A stretch of 22,778 nucleotides of DNA from Chloroflexota bacterium. GTDB taxonomy: Bacteria > Chloroflexota > Anaerolineae > J102. The stretch covers positions 1-22,778 of the forward strand of contig PIVW01000030.1 in assembly GCA_003353825.1 (NCBI GenBank). The letters run 5' to 3'. Below are positions 1 to 7,321 of the stretch, piece after piece. Below the pieces are notes generated by a model, which had not been told where the DNA came from, searched no databases, and was given only the letters and a program-made list of their open reading frames with translations. Every line of letters starts with the position of its first letter. Positions within the stretch are counted from its first letter, which is position 1. Both the position numbers and the translations under genes were made by a program.

Positions 1-98
1 TGTTACACTTCGTACAATGATATGTGATAACATTCTGAATCATAATGGTACTCCGCTCGATTGCTTTTAACGCAGAATATCAATTGGAACATTTTCAG

Positions 99-587
99 TC
101 AATATGTAACCACTACCGATTTCCAGCTAACATGATAATACTCGATGGGAATTGTTGTCATATTCTGATTATCAGCAATTAACGCTTCATACTCATTTTG
201 ATAATCAGAATCGAATTCGATTTTAAAGACAACCCCACATTTTGATTTTGGTTCTTTCTCACTATTCCAATTGCCTTCAAACAGTGGTTGTTTATCCCCA
301 CTAAAAAACACCTCGATAACAATTTGAGGTGGTAGAGGATTATCACCTTGCATTACTTCATGTATGTATTGACTGACTACCTTATGATTGAAAAGGTACT
401 GACTTAATTCATTCCTTAAATATCTGCCGTTAAGAATACCTGTTAACGCTAGATTGATTGCCTCAAGAATCGTAGACTTACCCGCCTCATTGTCTCCTAC
501 AAGGATATTAACGCCCTGATAAAACTCAATAGAAAATTTTCCATCAAAGCATTTGTAATTCTCAATATTGACTTTTTCAATATCCAT
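99..587 (-). pseudogene. Truncated OLD/RecF-like AAA ATPase (N-terminal fragment)
   Basis: The first 160 residues of an OLD-family (overcoming lysogenization defect) or RecF/SMC-like ATPase, a DNA-repair or phage-defence type of enzyme. The start motif IENYKCFDGKFSIEF and the Walker A loop GDNEAGKST (residues 31-39) are clear. Family members usually run to about 500-650 residues, but this frame ends at a TGA at 99-101, just after the IEYYHVSW motif. Beyond the stop, positions 1-98 on the minus strand carry scraps that resemble the next family motifs (an NVPI-like piece, then SALK, then SSGVPL-like) in different frames. This suggests several indels rather than one stop. The stretch is visibly more AT-rich than the main gene block, which fits horizontal acquisition followed by decay. 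The family is fairly sure; that it is dead is likely, but the window edge cuts the rest. Confidence 0.62.
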
Positions 588-922
588 ATTGTATCAACCC
601 TGTGTGGCTCCATTATTCCCTAAGCTGAACTTATCACTCATTCCAAATCATTGTTTTATAAGGCCAGCATAGATTAAAACTGGTAATGACAAATTAGAAA
701 ACACCTAACTTTGAAATATACAGCCTGACGGCGGGGTTTTTCTGGGGAAACAGCACTTCGCGCGGCGTGGCCGCTTCATAAGCACTGTCCTGGGGTGGTA
801 TAGATCGCCTGTAGGCGGCATAATGTCCGAATATCCGACATTATGCCGCCTACAGGCGTTATAATACGCCAGATGTATATAGTAACCTTGACAGTATACT
901 ACTTCATGCAACCCTCGGACAA
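588..922. other. Gene-free stretch between two broken genes
   Basis: No convincing coding sequence is seen here. The left half is AT-rich and matches the ATPase fragment in composition. The right half is GC-richer and is dominated by the palindrome at 806-858. A minus-strand open frame across it (705-911) runs through the palindrome and has no family features, so I do not call it a gene. Confidence 0.5.
806..858. repeat. Perfect 22-bp-stem palindrome
   Basis: Arms 806-827 and 837-858 are perfect reverse complements over 22 bp, separated by a 9-nt loop (cgaatatcc). The arm starts CGCCTGTAGGCGG. No T-run follows on either strand, so it is not a standard intrinsic terminator. It lies between the ATPase fragment and the recombinase fragment and could be a REP/MITE-like element or a remnant recombination site. 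Confidence 0.85.
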
Positions 923-1391
923 ATGGCTGTGAACCATCAATCCCCTACACTCCTGGAACGTGTGAGCAACGTCTTGCGCCGTCAACATTATGCACGCCGT
1001 ACTGAACAGGTCTATCTCCATTGGATCAAACGCTACATCTACTTTTCTGAAAACTCCGAAAAAATCTGAAATGGCGACTCGCACCCTAGCCGCCTCCACC
1101 CAAAACCCCTGCACTGAGTAAAACCGAAATGAGGCCCGCAGCGCCCTCTTGTTCCTCTTCGATGCGGTACTCCACCAGCCCATCGCAGAACCGCTGCGTC
1201 CCGCCCAGGCCAAAAAACCAAACCGCTTGTCCACTATCCTCACAAAAGAAGAAGTCCAGGCCGTGCTCAGCCACCTCATCGACGTCCATATGCTCATGGC
1301 CCAGCTTCTTTATGGAAGAGATCTGCGTCTACCAGATGGGCTTCGATGCACCGCACCTGCTTCTGGGTATAACATAGAGTCCACTGAATAA
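923..1391 (+). pseudogene. Decayed integron-type tyrosine recombinase
   Basis: Remnant of an integron-integrase-like tyrosine recombinase. From ATG 923 the frame gives an N-terminal SAM-like core-binding domain (SPTLLERVSNVLRRQHYA, then RRTEQVYLHWIKRYIYF) that stops at TGA 1067-1069. The homology resumes in another frame at 1071 with LAASTQN, meets an in-frame TAA at 1119-1121, then runs through SALLFLFDAVLHQPI and LTKEEVQAVLSHL to LMAQLLYGRDLRLPDGLR, which corresponds to the box of the first catalytic Arg (usually LLYGSGLRLxE). It ends at a TAA just before 1392. The rest of the catalytic domain (second Arg, His and nucleophile Tyr) is absent. One frameshift, one internal stop and a lost C-terminus make it inactive. 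No cassette array or attC site is evident nearby. Confidence 0.8.
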
Positions 1392-1402
1392 AGCCTATTG
1401 AC

Positions 1403-1429
1403 CGCAAAGGGCGCAGAGATCGCAGAGGA
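1403..1429. repeat. 9-bp tandem repeat, three units
   Basis: Three near-identical 9-mers follow one another: cgcaaaggg, cgcagagat, cgcagagga. The unit resembles the CGCAGAGG-type short repeats seen between genes in many environmental genomes. It sits directly downstream of the recombinase remnant. The rest of 1392-1621 shows no gene. Confidence 0.7.
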
Positions 1430-1621
1430 AAACATAGGGTTTCACGAGGGAAACGCATCTAACCCCACTTTTTTTGCTGTTGTCTCGATCTTCACTTCTT
1501 GTCTCGAGCTTTTTTCAGGGGAGTTAACATAAGGCGTCCAGGTCAGAGCGAATACGCACTTGTTCGATAGTTGAAATGGGCAATCGCTATCACCAGGCTC
1601 CAACAGTCGGTGGCTACTGCA

Positions 1622-2449
1622 TCATGAATCGTGCTCCATAGGCTCGGGCATTGGTGGTAGCCTTTCAAAATGTGACGCTGTCAATTCATTCCAGGTACCG
1701 TCAGCCATAATCTCTGCAAGTGTTTGATTGACGGCCAGAGAGAGTTTAGATGCGTGTAGGGGTAGCACGATCACGTAGGGATCAGGTTCCAGAGGTGGGG
1801 TTCGTAACGCTAATCCTGGGATAGTTGATTCAGCATAGGTGACGGCATCGACAATGGCAGCATTGACGATGACAGCATCATCGATACTACTATCACCTTC
1901 GCTAACGGCAGATAGGGCATCATAGGCCGTCCCCTGCCGAACGATCTCGAGGTCATTCGCCCTAGCCCAGGCATCGCCCAAGCTTCCCCACTCCACCGCC
2001 ACCTTGCGCCCGGCCAGATCATCCGACCCGACCACGTCACTGCCCTCGGGCACGACCAACACCAGCCCTCCTTCGAAATAGGGCCAACTGTAGCGTACAT
2101 CCTTAGCTAGGCGGGGATCAAGAGGAAAGGCCGAGATAACGACATCGGCCTGCCCCGCAAGCACTGCATCGACCAGGCCGTCGAAAGCAATGACCTTGAA
2201 CTCGACTGGTACACCCATTCGTTCGCCGAGTTCCCGAGCCAAATCGATGTCAAAGCCCACCAAACGCCCCTCATTATCCACATCGTCAAAGGGCGGGAAA
2301 CTGGGGTCGACCGCCACACGCAATGCCCCGCCCTGCTGTAAACGCGCCCAGGCATGATCACGTGGTTGCAATAAACGCCACCCTACCATCAGCGCCGCCA
2401 CAATGACCAATAAACCCGCCAAGATAACGACGTTGCGGCGTCGATTCAT
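1622..2449 (-). CDS. Family 3 extracellular solute-binding protein (polar amino acid type)
   Basis: A 275-residue periplasmic or membrane-tethered binding protein of the SBP_bac_3 family, which usually delivers amino acids to an ABC importer. Residues 5-26 form an uncleaved-looking signal or anchor (VVILAGLLVIVAALMVGW) after an MNRRR positive start. No lipobox Cys is seen. The hallmark LRVAVDPSFPPFDDVD (about residue 40), VGFDIDLARELGERMGV, and the mid-domain GQADVVISAFPLDPRLAKDVRYS are all present. I chose ATG 2449 because the signal-anchor begins there; the frame is open for 43 further codons upstream, but those residues do not look like a protein. The ribosome binding site is weak. No permease or ATPase gene lies next to it, so it is an orphan binding protein and its ligand cannot be named. 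Confidence 0.82.
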   Translation of the reverse strand: MNRRRNVVILAGLLVIVAALMVGWRLLQPRDHAWARLQQGGALRVAVDPSFPPFDDVDNEGRLVGFDIDLARELGERMGVPVEFKVIAFDGLVDAVLAGQADVVISAFPLDPRLAKDVRYSWPYFEGGLVLVVPEGSDVVGSDDLAGRKVAVEWGSLGDAWARANDLEIVRQGTAYDALSAVSEGDSSIDDAVIVNAAIVDAVTYAESTIPGLALRTPPLEPDPYVIVLPLHASKLSLAVNQTLAEIMADGTWNELTASHFERLPPMPEPMEHDS

Positions 2450-2566
2450 GATCCCGTGCGGGATGATTGTAGTCGTAGAAAAAGAGGCAGGTGGAACAGA
2501 ATCATAAAAGTCGGGTGAAAACAGATATGCATTACAACTGACAAAGCACCTAAACATACAGAATTC

Positions 2567-2693
2567 GTATCTTCTCAATATCCCGGGGCACTCGCCGAAT
2601 GAATTCGGGCTCTGGGGGCAGGGGTTCTACGAACCTACGCCGAACGTCCATCTTCGTGGACGGGTTAGTTCCCCCAAGTTATTGAGAAGATAC
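2567..2693. repeat. Structured 127-bp element with 14-bp terminal inverted repeats
   Basis: The ends, 2567-2580 and 2680-2693, are perfect 14-bp inverted repeats (gtatcttctcaata and its complement). Inside are three further small stems: ccgaat/attcgg at 2595-2608, ggttc/gaacc at 2623-2635, and cgtcca/tggacg at 2645-2662. The whole could fold as a closed multi-branch structure on either strand. It has no coding potential. The form suits a MITE-like or REP-like dispersed element, or a structured RNA. It overlaps only the spurious upstream extension of the binding-protein frame. Confidence 0.65.
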
Positions 2694-2951
2694 CAGGATT
2701 CTAACATTCTATCCTATATAAGCAAACATGATCCATACTCATAATTGACTGATAGACCAGTAGACCTGTAGACCGGGGCGCTAACACCTCGGTTCTTGTA
2801 TCTACTGGGTTACAAAAAGGCAGCGGATTCGGGATTCACGACAGGCGTGATCGATTCCAACCCATCAGTTAAATCTGATCCACTACCGCTAACCAGTCTA
2901 TTCTACCGCTAGAGCTACGATCTCGTGTATTATCTGAGGTCGACGGACTTC
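2694..2951. other. Intergenic stretch, no gene seen
   Basis: Between the structured element and the heptamer tract I find no coding sequence, tRNA or rRNA. It carries an 8-bp tandem repeat at 2753-2776. A promoter for the downstream TerB-like gene is expected here or in the tract that follows, but no clear -35/-10 pair stands out. Confidence 0.45.
2753..2776. repeat. 8-bp tandem repeat, three units
   Basis: Units tagaccag, tagacctg and tagaccgg follow without gaps. The repeat is short and lies in gene-free DNA. No function is evident. Confidence 0.6.
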
Positions 2952-3000
2952 AACACGCACCACGCAACACGCACCACGCAACACGCAACACGCAACACGA
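2952..3000. repeat. Heptamer tandem repeat (AACACGC type), seven units
   Basis: Seven consecutive 7-bp units, alternating aacacgc and accacgc, with the last one aacacga. The tract ends about 50 bp before the TerB-like gene start and so probably lies in its leader. The same unit recurs in degenerate form near 11894-11935 and, on the other strand, at 18403-18423. The organisation resembles the short tandemly repeated repetitive (STRR) heptamers known from cyanobacteria. Confidence 0.85.
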
Positions 3001-3051
3001 AAAAGCATACATCATCCCCAAACCCATACCCCAACAATAAGAGACAACTCC

Positions 3052-3990
3052 ATGCCAACCGAAACCATGATCATGACCCTGGCGAAAGTGCTCATCGCCG
3101 CAGCCTGGACAGATGGCGAACTGACACTGGACGAGATCAACGCCATGAAAGACCTGCTCTTCCGCATCCCCGAACTGAACGCCCGAGAGTGGGCGTCGAT
3201 TGAAATCTACATGACCTCGCCGGTAGATGGCGCCGAACGCCAGCGCTTGGTAGATGACCTGGCTGAAGCCATCTCCAGCGCCGAAGGAAAACAGCTTGCG
3301 CTCGATACCCTTGATGATATGATCTTGGCTGACGGCATCGTCACAGAAGATGAACAACGGGCGATTGATGCGATCAAACGCGAGATCGAAGGCGTTGATG
3401 TCGGCGCATTCAGCAGCTTCTCTCAGTTTTTCAGAGGAAGGGCATCCCGTCGCCAGCAGTCCGCTGCACAAGCCCCTAACCGCGAGATCTACCTCGAAGA
3501 TTACATGAGAAACCGCATCTATTACGATGTGCGACGCCGTCTGGACCTGGGCGAAGCCGAACTCGACGTATCCGAAGATGAACTACGTAGATTGAGCCTT
3601 GCCGGCGGCATGATGGCGCAAGTCGCTCGCGTGAATCCTCAAGTCACAGATTCGGAACTGCGGGTCATGGTGGATTCGCTACAAATGCACTGGCAGCTTT
3701 TACACGATCAGGCCGCCTTTGTGGCGGGCGTTGCTATTACCGATACGGCCCAGGATATCGATTCCTTCCGCCTCGCCCGTGAATTCTCGGAGGCCTACAG
3801 TTACGAAGAGTCCGCTCAATTCTTAAATGTGCTTTTCGCCATAGCCGCTGCTGACGGGCATGCCACCTTCGACGAGATGGAGGAGATCCACAGATTAGCG
3901 GGAACACTCAAGCTCTCACAGAAAACATTTATCACGGCGAAAAAGCAATATCTAGAGGGTGTTGAGACGCAGGTGACAAAATCAATGTAA
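3052..3990 (+). CDS. TerB-like domain protein
   Basis: A 312-residue soluble, acidic protein. Residues 5-100 (LAKVLIAAAWTDGELTLDEINAMKDLL, then LDDMILADGIVTEDEQRAIDAIKREI) and residues 255-305 (LNVLFAIAAADGHATFDEMEEIHRLAGTL) match the pattern of TerB/DjlA-N-like helical domains: alternating D-G and D-E acidic loops thought to bind metal. The middle (about 145-250) is a helical linker without a recognised family. TerB proteins are linked to tellurite resistance and membrane-stress complexes, but many are of unknown role, so I would not assign tellurite resistance here. ATG 3052 is preceded by AAGAGA at a suitable distance. Only 30 bp separate it from the SnoaL-like gene, so an operon with that gene and the exporter is likely. 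Confidence 0.68.
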   Translation: MPTETMIMTLAKVLIAAAWTDGELTLDEINAMKDLLFRIPELNAREWASIEIYMTSPVDGAERQRLVDDLAEAISSAEGKQLALDTLDDMILADGIVTEDEQRAIDAIKREIEGVDVGAFSSFSQFFRGRASRRQQSAAQAPNREIYLEDYMRNRIYYDVRRRLDLGEAELDVSEDELRRLSLAGGMMAQVARVNPQVTDSELRVMVDSLQMHWQLLHDQAAFVAGVAITDTAQDIDSFRLAREFSEAYSYEESAQFLNVLFAIAAADGHATFDEMEEIHRLAGTLKLSQKTFITAKKQYLEGVETQVTKSM

Positions 3991-4020
3991 ACAGCAGCTG
4001 TATGGAAATGGAACAGTCGA

Positions 4021-4485
4021 ATGAGTAACGCAAATACGAACAAACAGCCAGGCAGAACAACGCTGGATATTATCTCCGCCTACTGGTCAGCCTTGGCAGC
4101 AGGGGATGGCGCCAGAATGAGTGATCTCCATGGCGAGGACTACGTCCTGGACCTTGTGCATCGTGACGCATTTGCCAGTAAACCGATCAGCGATGAACGA
4201 ACCTCTACCTTCTGGCCATCCTGGTTTGACAGCTTTTCTGACATGGATTACCAGGTAGCGAGAACGATCGCAGCCGAATCTATGGCAATTACAGAGTGGA
4301 TCTTCCGCGGCGCCCATACCGGCCCGATCACGCCACCTGTATTCGAGAGAAGGATGGCCGCCACGGGACGCACTATCCAATTTCGAGGAGCTACATTTTA
4401 TGATATCCAACATGGCTTGATTCAACGTGAAACTATTTACCTCGATCTCGGTACCGTGCTGGTAGAATTGGGAGTTATGCTGTGA
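4021..4485 (+). CDS. SnoaL-like (NTF2 fold) protein, ester cyclase type
   Basis: A 154-residue protein with the cone-shaped NTF2/SnoaL fold pattern: an N-terminal helix (LDIISAYWSALAAGDGARMSDLHGEDYVLD), an FWPSWFDSFSDMDYQVARTIAA strand-turn, then EWIFRGAHTGP and a C-terminal strand pair (RTIQFRGATFYDIQHGLIQRETIYLDL). Such proteins include polyketide cyclases and many uncharacterised hydrolase or isomerase-like enzymes. The GAHTGP motif is typical of the SnoaL-like ester cyclase group. Its stop overlaps the GTG start of the exporter gene (GTGA overlap), so the two are probably translationally coupled. A role with the synthase block 5 kb downstream is only a suggestion from proximity. Confidence 0.72.
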   Translation: MSNANTNKQPGRTTLDIISAYWSALAAGDGARMSDLHGEDYVLDLVHRDAFASKPISDERTSTFWPSWFDSFSDMDYQVARTIAAESMAITEWIFRGAHTGPITPPVFERRMAATGRTIQFRGATFYDIQHGLIQRETIYLDLGTVLVELGVML

Positions 4486-5879
4486 ATGCCGATGAGCCGC
4501 GCAATCTTGGCGAAATCGTGATTGCGTATCAGGTGAGAAATTTTGGGCTTAGTCCCAAGCAGTATCGCCATATCATCTTACTGCTGGCGGCTTGTGTGGC
4601 ATTGATGATGACAGGATTTGGAATCATCCTGCCGGTATTCGCCAGACGCCTGGGTGAATTTGGAGCCGGGGTTCAGGAACTGGGATTGATGACCCTGTCC
4701 TTCGCACTGGCGCAATTCATCGCCGCTCCCATCATGGGCTCGATGGCCGACCGTTATGGCCGCCGCCCCCTTATCTTACTGGCCCTAACTTCCTTTACCC
4801 TGGCCAACATCGCGTTCCTCCTGGCCGATTCCATCGCCGCCTTTGTTGCCATCCGAGCGGTCGAAGGTGCACTGGGCGCCGGACTCTTTCCCGCTGCCAT
4901 GGGTGTGGTCGCCGATGTCGTACCTGATAGAGAACGCGCTCGCTGGGTGGGCATTGTCATGGGCGGGTATGCCGCCGGTTTCCTCCTGGGGCCGGTCGTG
5001 GGTGGGGTGCTCTACGACTCGTGGGGATTTGCCGCACCCTTTCTCATCTCAGCCGTGATGGCCGCCCTCGGTCTGCTGGCAGCGATTCTATTCGTACCTG
5101 AAACACGTACAGCTGAAGTCCGTCGCAGAGAAAAGCTGGAGCGGCGACGCCAGAGTGACCGCACCTCAGAGCGGCAAACATTTCTGGACTCTTTACCACG
5201 GCCGCTCTACATCCTCTCCGTTCTCTTATTCATCGACTTCATACTTATCTTCGCATTCGCCTTTGTCGAACCGGAGATGGTGTTCTATCTATACGATGAT
5301 CTGGGTTGGACGACGGTGATGTTCGGTGTTGTGATCGCTGCCTATGGTCTGTTGACTGTTCTTGGACAAGGGCTACTGGGTCAGCTTAGCGACCGCTTTG
5401 GCCGCAAACCAATCATCGTCGTGGGCTTGCTGCTAATGCTAGCATTTTACGGTGGGTTGACATTTGTCACCTCATTCCCTGTTATGCTGCTGCTGGCGGC
5501 TATCGCCGGTTTGGGTGAAGCGTTGATCATGCCTGCATTGAGCGCATTTTACATGGATATCACAAAAGGGCAGCATCGCTCCAGGGTGATGGGCCTCAAA
5601 GAATCGGCAGCTGCACTCGGTGGCGTAGTAGGGCCACTGCTGGTGTTTGCAATTGCCGATTTGACCGCCGCTCGACAAGTGTTTTTATTATCATTCGTTC
5701 TCATCTTGCTGACATTAGCCCTGATTGTCGTCTTCTTAAAAGAACCACAAAAAAGTACCGGAGCTGTCGATAAAGAAGCGCGTGAGCGCGCAATACAGAG
5801 AGCGATGCTCGCACAGGCTACTTTCCACGGCATTGTGACCACAGCACAACTCGAACGAGAACGGCGACTAACCGCCTAG
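4482..5879 (+). CDS. MFS transporter, drug:H+ antiporter (DHA1) type
   Basis: A 465-residue inner-membrane protein with 12 predicted hydrophobic segments. Motif A appears twice, as expected for the two halves: GSMADRYGRRP at 86-96 and GQLSDRFGRKP at 300-310. The antiporter motif C-like GPVVGGVLYD is near residue 170. The central loop (about 205-240) is highly charged (RRREKLERRRQSDR). This layout is typical of proton-driven exporters of drugs or metabolites such as tetracycline-type pumps. GTG 4482 overlaps the stop of the SnoaL-like gene and has GGGAG seven bases upstream, supporting coupled translation. The substrate is unknown; export of the product of a nearby pathway is possible. It ends 38 bp from the convergent glycoside hydrolase gene. 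Confidence 0.86.
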   Translation: MNADEPRNLGEIVIAYQVRNFGLSPKQYRHIILLLAACVALMMTGFGIILPVFARRLGEFGAGVQELGLMTLSFALAQFIAAPIMGSMADRYGRRPLILLALTSFTLANIAFLLADSIAAFVAIRAVEGALGAGLFPAAMGVVADVVPDRERARWVGIVMGGYAAGFLLGPVVGGVLYDSWGFAAPFLISAVMAALGLLAAILFVPETRTAEVRRREKLERRRQSDRTSERQTFLDSLPRPLYILSVLLFIDFILIFAFAFVEPEMVFYLYDDLGWTTVMFGVVIAAYGLLTVLGQGLLGQLSDRFGRKPIIVVGLLLMLAFYGGLTFVTSFPVMLLLAAIAGLGEALIMPALSAFYMDITKGQHRSRVMGLKESAAALGGVVGPLLVFAIADLTAARQVFLLSFVLILLTLALIVVFLKEPQKSTGAVDKEARERAIQRAMLAQATFHGIVTTAQLERERRLTA

Positions 5880-5917
5880 AATGCCTTATGAAGCAATAAT
5901 GTGACTTTGTGGCCGTA

Positions 5918-7021
5918 CTATCTCAGCACTCGCTGCACATCGAGGTAGATAGGCTTCGGCTCAAAATCGGGTGTGACAAAGGTATAGTAATCACGGACAT
6001 TGCGCTCGGGCCAGGGATAGCGGAAGGCCCACATCGCCAATGCTTCGAGCCAGGGCCATGTCTGTGCCAGATCGTAGGCATCGATAGTGTAGCGAATACG
6101 TTGAGCTGGCCGCACGGCTCGCGTCCAACGGGGATGATCGTTCCACCCCGCCTCTGTAATGTAAATAGATTTGTCGCCATCACCGTTCTTCTCCATGATC
6201 TCTCGCAACAACTCTACCCTACGAAAATTGATGACATCTGGATCAGGAGGATTGTCAGGAGGAAAGGTCAGGCCATAACTGTGCGCAGCCAAAGCATCGA
6301 AATACGAAGCTGCGCCAGTATCATATATCGCTTGCAGAAACGCCAAATCACTCATACCCAGTTCGCCTGTTGGATCGCCGACAGTCGGAGCCAATGCCCC
6401 GGCCAGGATCGTGACATCTGGATTGACGGCACGTATGGCTTCTGATGTTTGGCGCAGGAGTTCTGTATATGCGATAGTATCCGGCGGCCGGTAGCCCCAT
6501 TCCAGACTGAGATTGGGCTCATTCCAGATGATGATGTAGTCGACACGATCTTGGAAGTGCTCGGCAAAAGCGGCGGCATAAGCGGCGAATTCGGGATACT
6601 GTTCCGGGTCGAGATAGGTACTGATGGTGTCTTCTGGTCTGGCCCAAGCGGGTACAAGACCCAAACGGGCGATGATGGCCAAACCCTGGCGGTTGGCATG
6701 ATCGACCACGATATCGGCGTGGCTGAAATCATACTGCCCCTGCCGAATCTCGCTAAATGCCCAGGGAAAGTACTCCACGATCCAGGGGGATCCCATCTTC
6801 CGCACCATCTCAAGCGTTCGCTTTATCTTTTCAGGTTCGACCTCGTTCTCGAGTCGAGTATGAACGCCCGTCTTTGGGTTATTGGTCTCGACCCTCTGCT
6901 GTGGCCCTAACGGTGTCTGATCCTGTTGGTTTGATGCCGACCACCACACAGCAGTCGCCAGCAACAAAACCACCAGAAGAATCCCGATGTACGGGATAAA
7001 CACGCGTAAAGGTCGTAACAT
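5918..7021 (-). CDS. Membrane-anchored glycoside hydrolase, clan GH-A (GH39/GH5-like)
   Basis: A 367-residue protein with an N-terminal signal-anchor (residues 4-26, LRVFIPYIGILLVVLLLATAVWW), then a TIM-barrel domain facing outside. The acid/base motif IIIWNEPN (Glu168) and the nucleophile motif SIYITEAGWNDHP (Glu290) are spaced as in clan GH-A enzymes. GVHTRL at the start of the barrel and the AAHSYG strand also fit. The sequence most resembles GH39-like or cellulase-type proteins common in Chloroflexota, but the sugar substrate cannot be read. I chose ATG 7021, where the positively charged anchor starts; 30 further codons upstream are open but unlike a signal. It is convergent with the MFS gene and divergent from the acyl-CoA dehydrogenase, so it is probably a single-gene transcript. 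Confidence 0.82.
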   Translation of the reverse strand: MLRPLRVFIPYIGILLVVLLLATAVWWSASNQQDQTPLGPQQRVETNNPKTGVHTRLENEVEPEKIKRTLEMVRKMGSPWIVEYFPWAFSEIRQGQYDFSHADIVVDHANRQGLAIIARLGLVPAWARPEDTISTYLDPEQYPEFAAYAAAFAEHFQDRVDYIIIWNEPNLSLEWGYRPPDTIAYTELLRQTSEAIRAVNPDVTILAGALAPTVGDPTGELGMSDLAFLQAIYDTGAASYFDALAAHSYGLTFPPDNPPDPDVINFRRVELLREIMEKNGDGDKSIYITEAGWNDHPRWTRAVRPAQRIRYTIDAYDLAQTWPWLEALAMWAFRYPWPERNVRDYYTFVTPDFEPKPIYLDVQRVLR

Positions 7022-7267
7022 GATAGCTGTGATTATACGCTGGTCCCTTGAAATTCTGGTAAAAGTACATGCGTGTGGCAATATCATGCAGTCCGCTATG
7101 ATCACAGCCAATCACTAACAACTATGACGCGCTGCACATGATCTAACGCATATGCAAATTACTTATTAATACTTAGAATAGGGTCACACCAGTTTAATGA
7201 TTACACCCAAGAAGTAGAGACGTTGTTGCGCCAATGATGAGATCGATCATGCGGCGCTATTATCAGC

Positions 7268-7296
7268 TTGACAGCGTAGTACACTACCCCCACTAT
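7268..7296 (+). promoter_or_regulatory. Possible sigma-70-type promoter of the synthase block
   Basis: TTGACA at 7268-7273 is a perfect -35 match, followed 17 bp later by CACTAT at 7291-7296, a poor -10. An alternative -10, TATGAT at 7301-7306, matches better but is too far from this -35. It lies just upstream of the start and ribosome binding site at 7309-7324. Confidence 0.35.
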
Positions 7297-7308
7297 TTGC
7301 TATGATTC

Positions 7309-7313
7309 AGGAG
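7309..7313 (+). promoter_or_regulatory. Ribosome binding site fixing the start at 7322
   Basis: AGGAG is placed 8 nt before ATG 7322. This ATG is in a different frame from the main acyl-CoA dehydrogenase body, and the site supports reading the first codons there. It therefore supports a frameshift near 7358 rather than a start at the ATG at 7335. Confidence 0.6.
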
Positions 7314-7321
7314 ACGACCTA

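Larger units (their letters stand above)
7022..7321. other. Divergent intergenic region
   Basis: This 300-bp spacer separates the minus-strand hydrolase from the plus-strand synthase block and should hold promoters for both. An 8-bp inverted pair, gctgtgat at 7026-7033 and atcacagc at 7101-7108, is present; it could be an operator but is weak. The middle (around 7140-7200) is AT-rich. No gene is seen. Confidence 0.4.

Noticed and set aside
703..709. acctaac fits the RYYYAAC half of an integron attC site near the integrase remnant
   Set aside because: No matching GTTRRRY partner within the usual distance and no cassette structure; a degenerate 7-mer is expected by chance.
705..911. Minus-strand open frame of 68 codons
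   Set aside because: It runs through the perfect palindrome and has no family features.
899..1297. Minus-strand open frame of 132 codons
   Set aside because: It lies opposite the recombinase remnant, whose motifs are on the plus strand.
2821..2880. GGTTAC and GATTCCAACCC patches that look like tRNA loops
   Set aside because: No acceptor or anticodon stem can be paired around them.
2952..3000. Repeat array considered as CRISPR
   Set aside because: Units are 7 bp with no spacers and no cas genes.
2950..3471. Minus-strand open frame of 173 codons
   Set aside because: It is antisense to the TerB-like gene and begins in the heptamer repeat.
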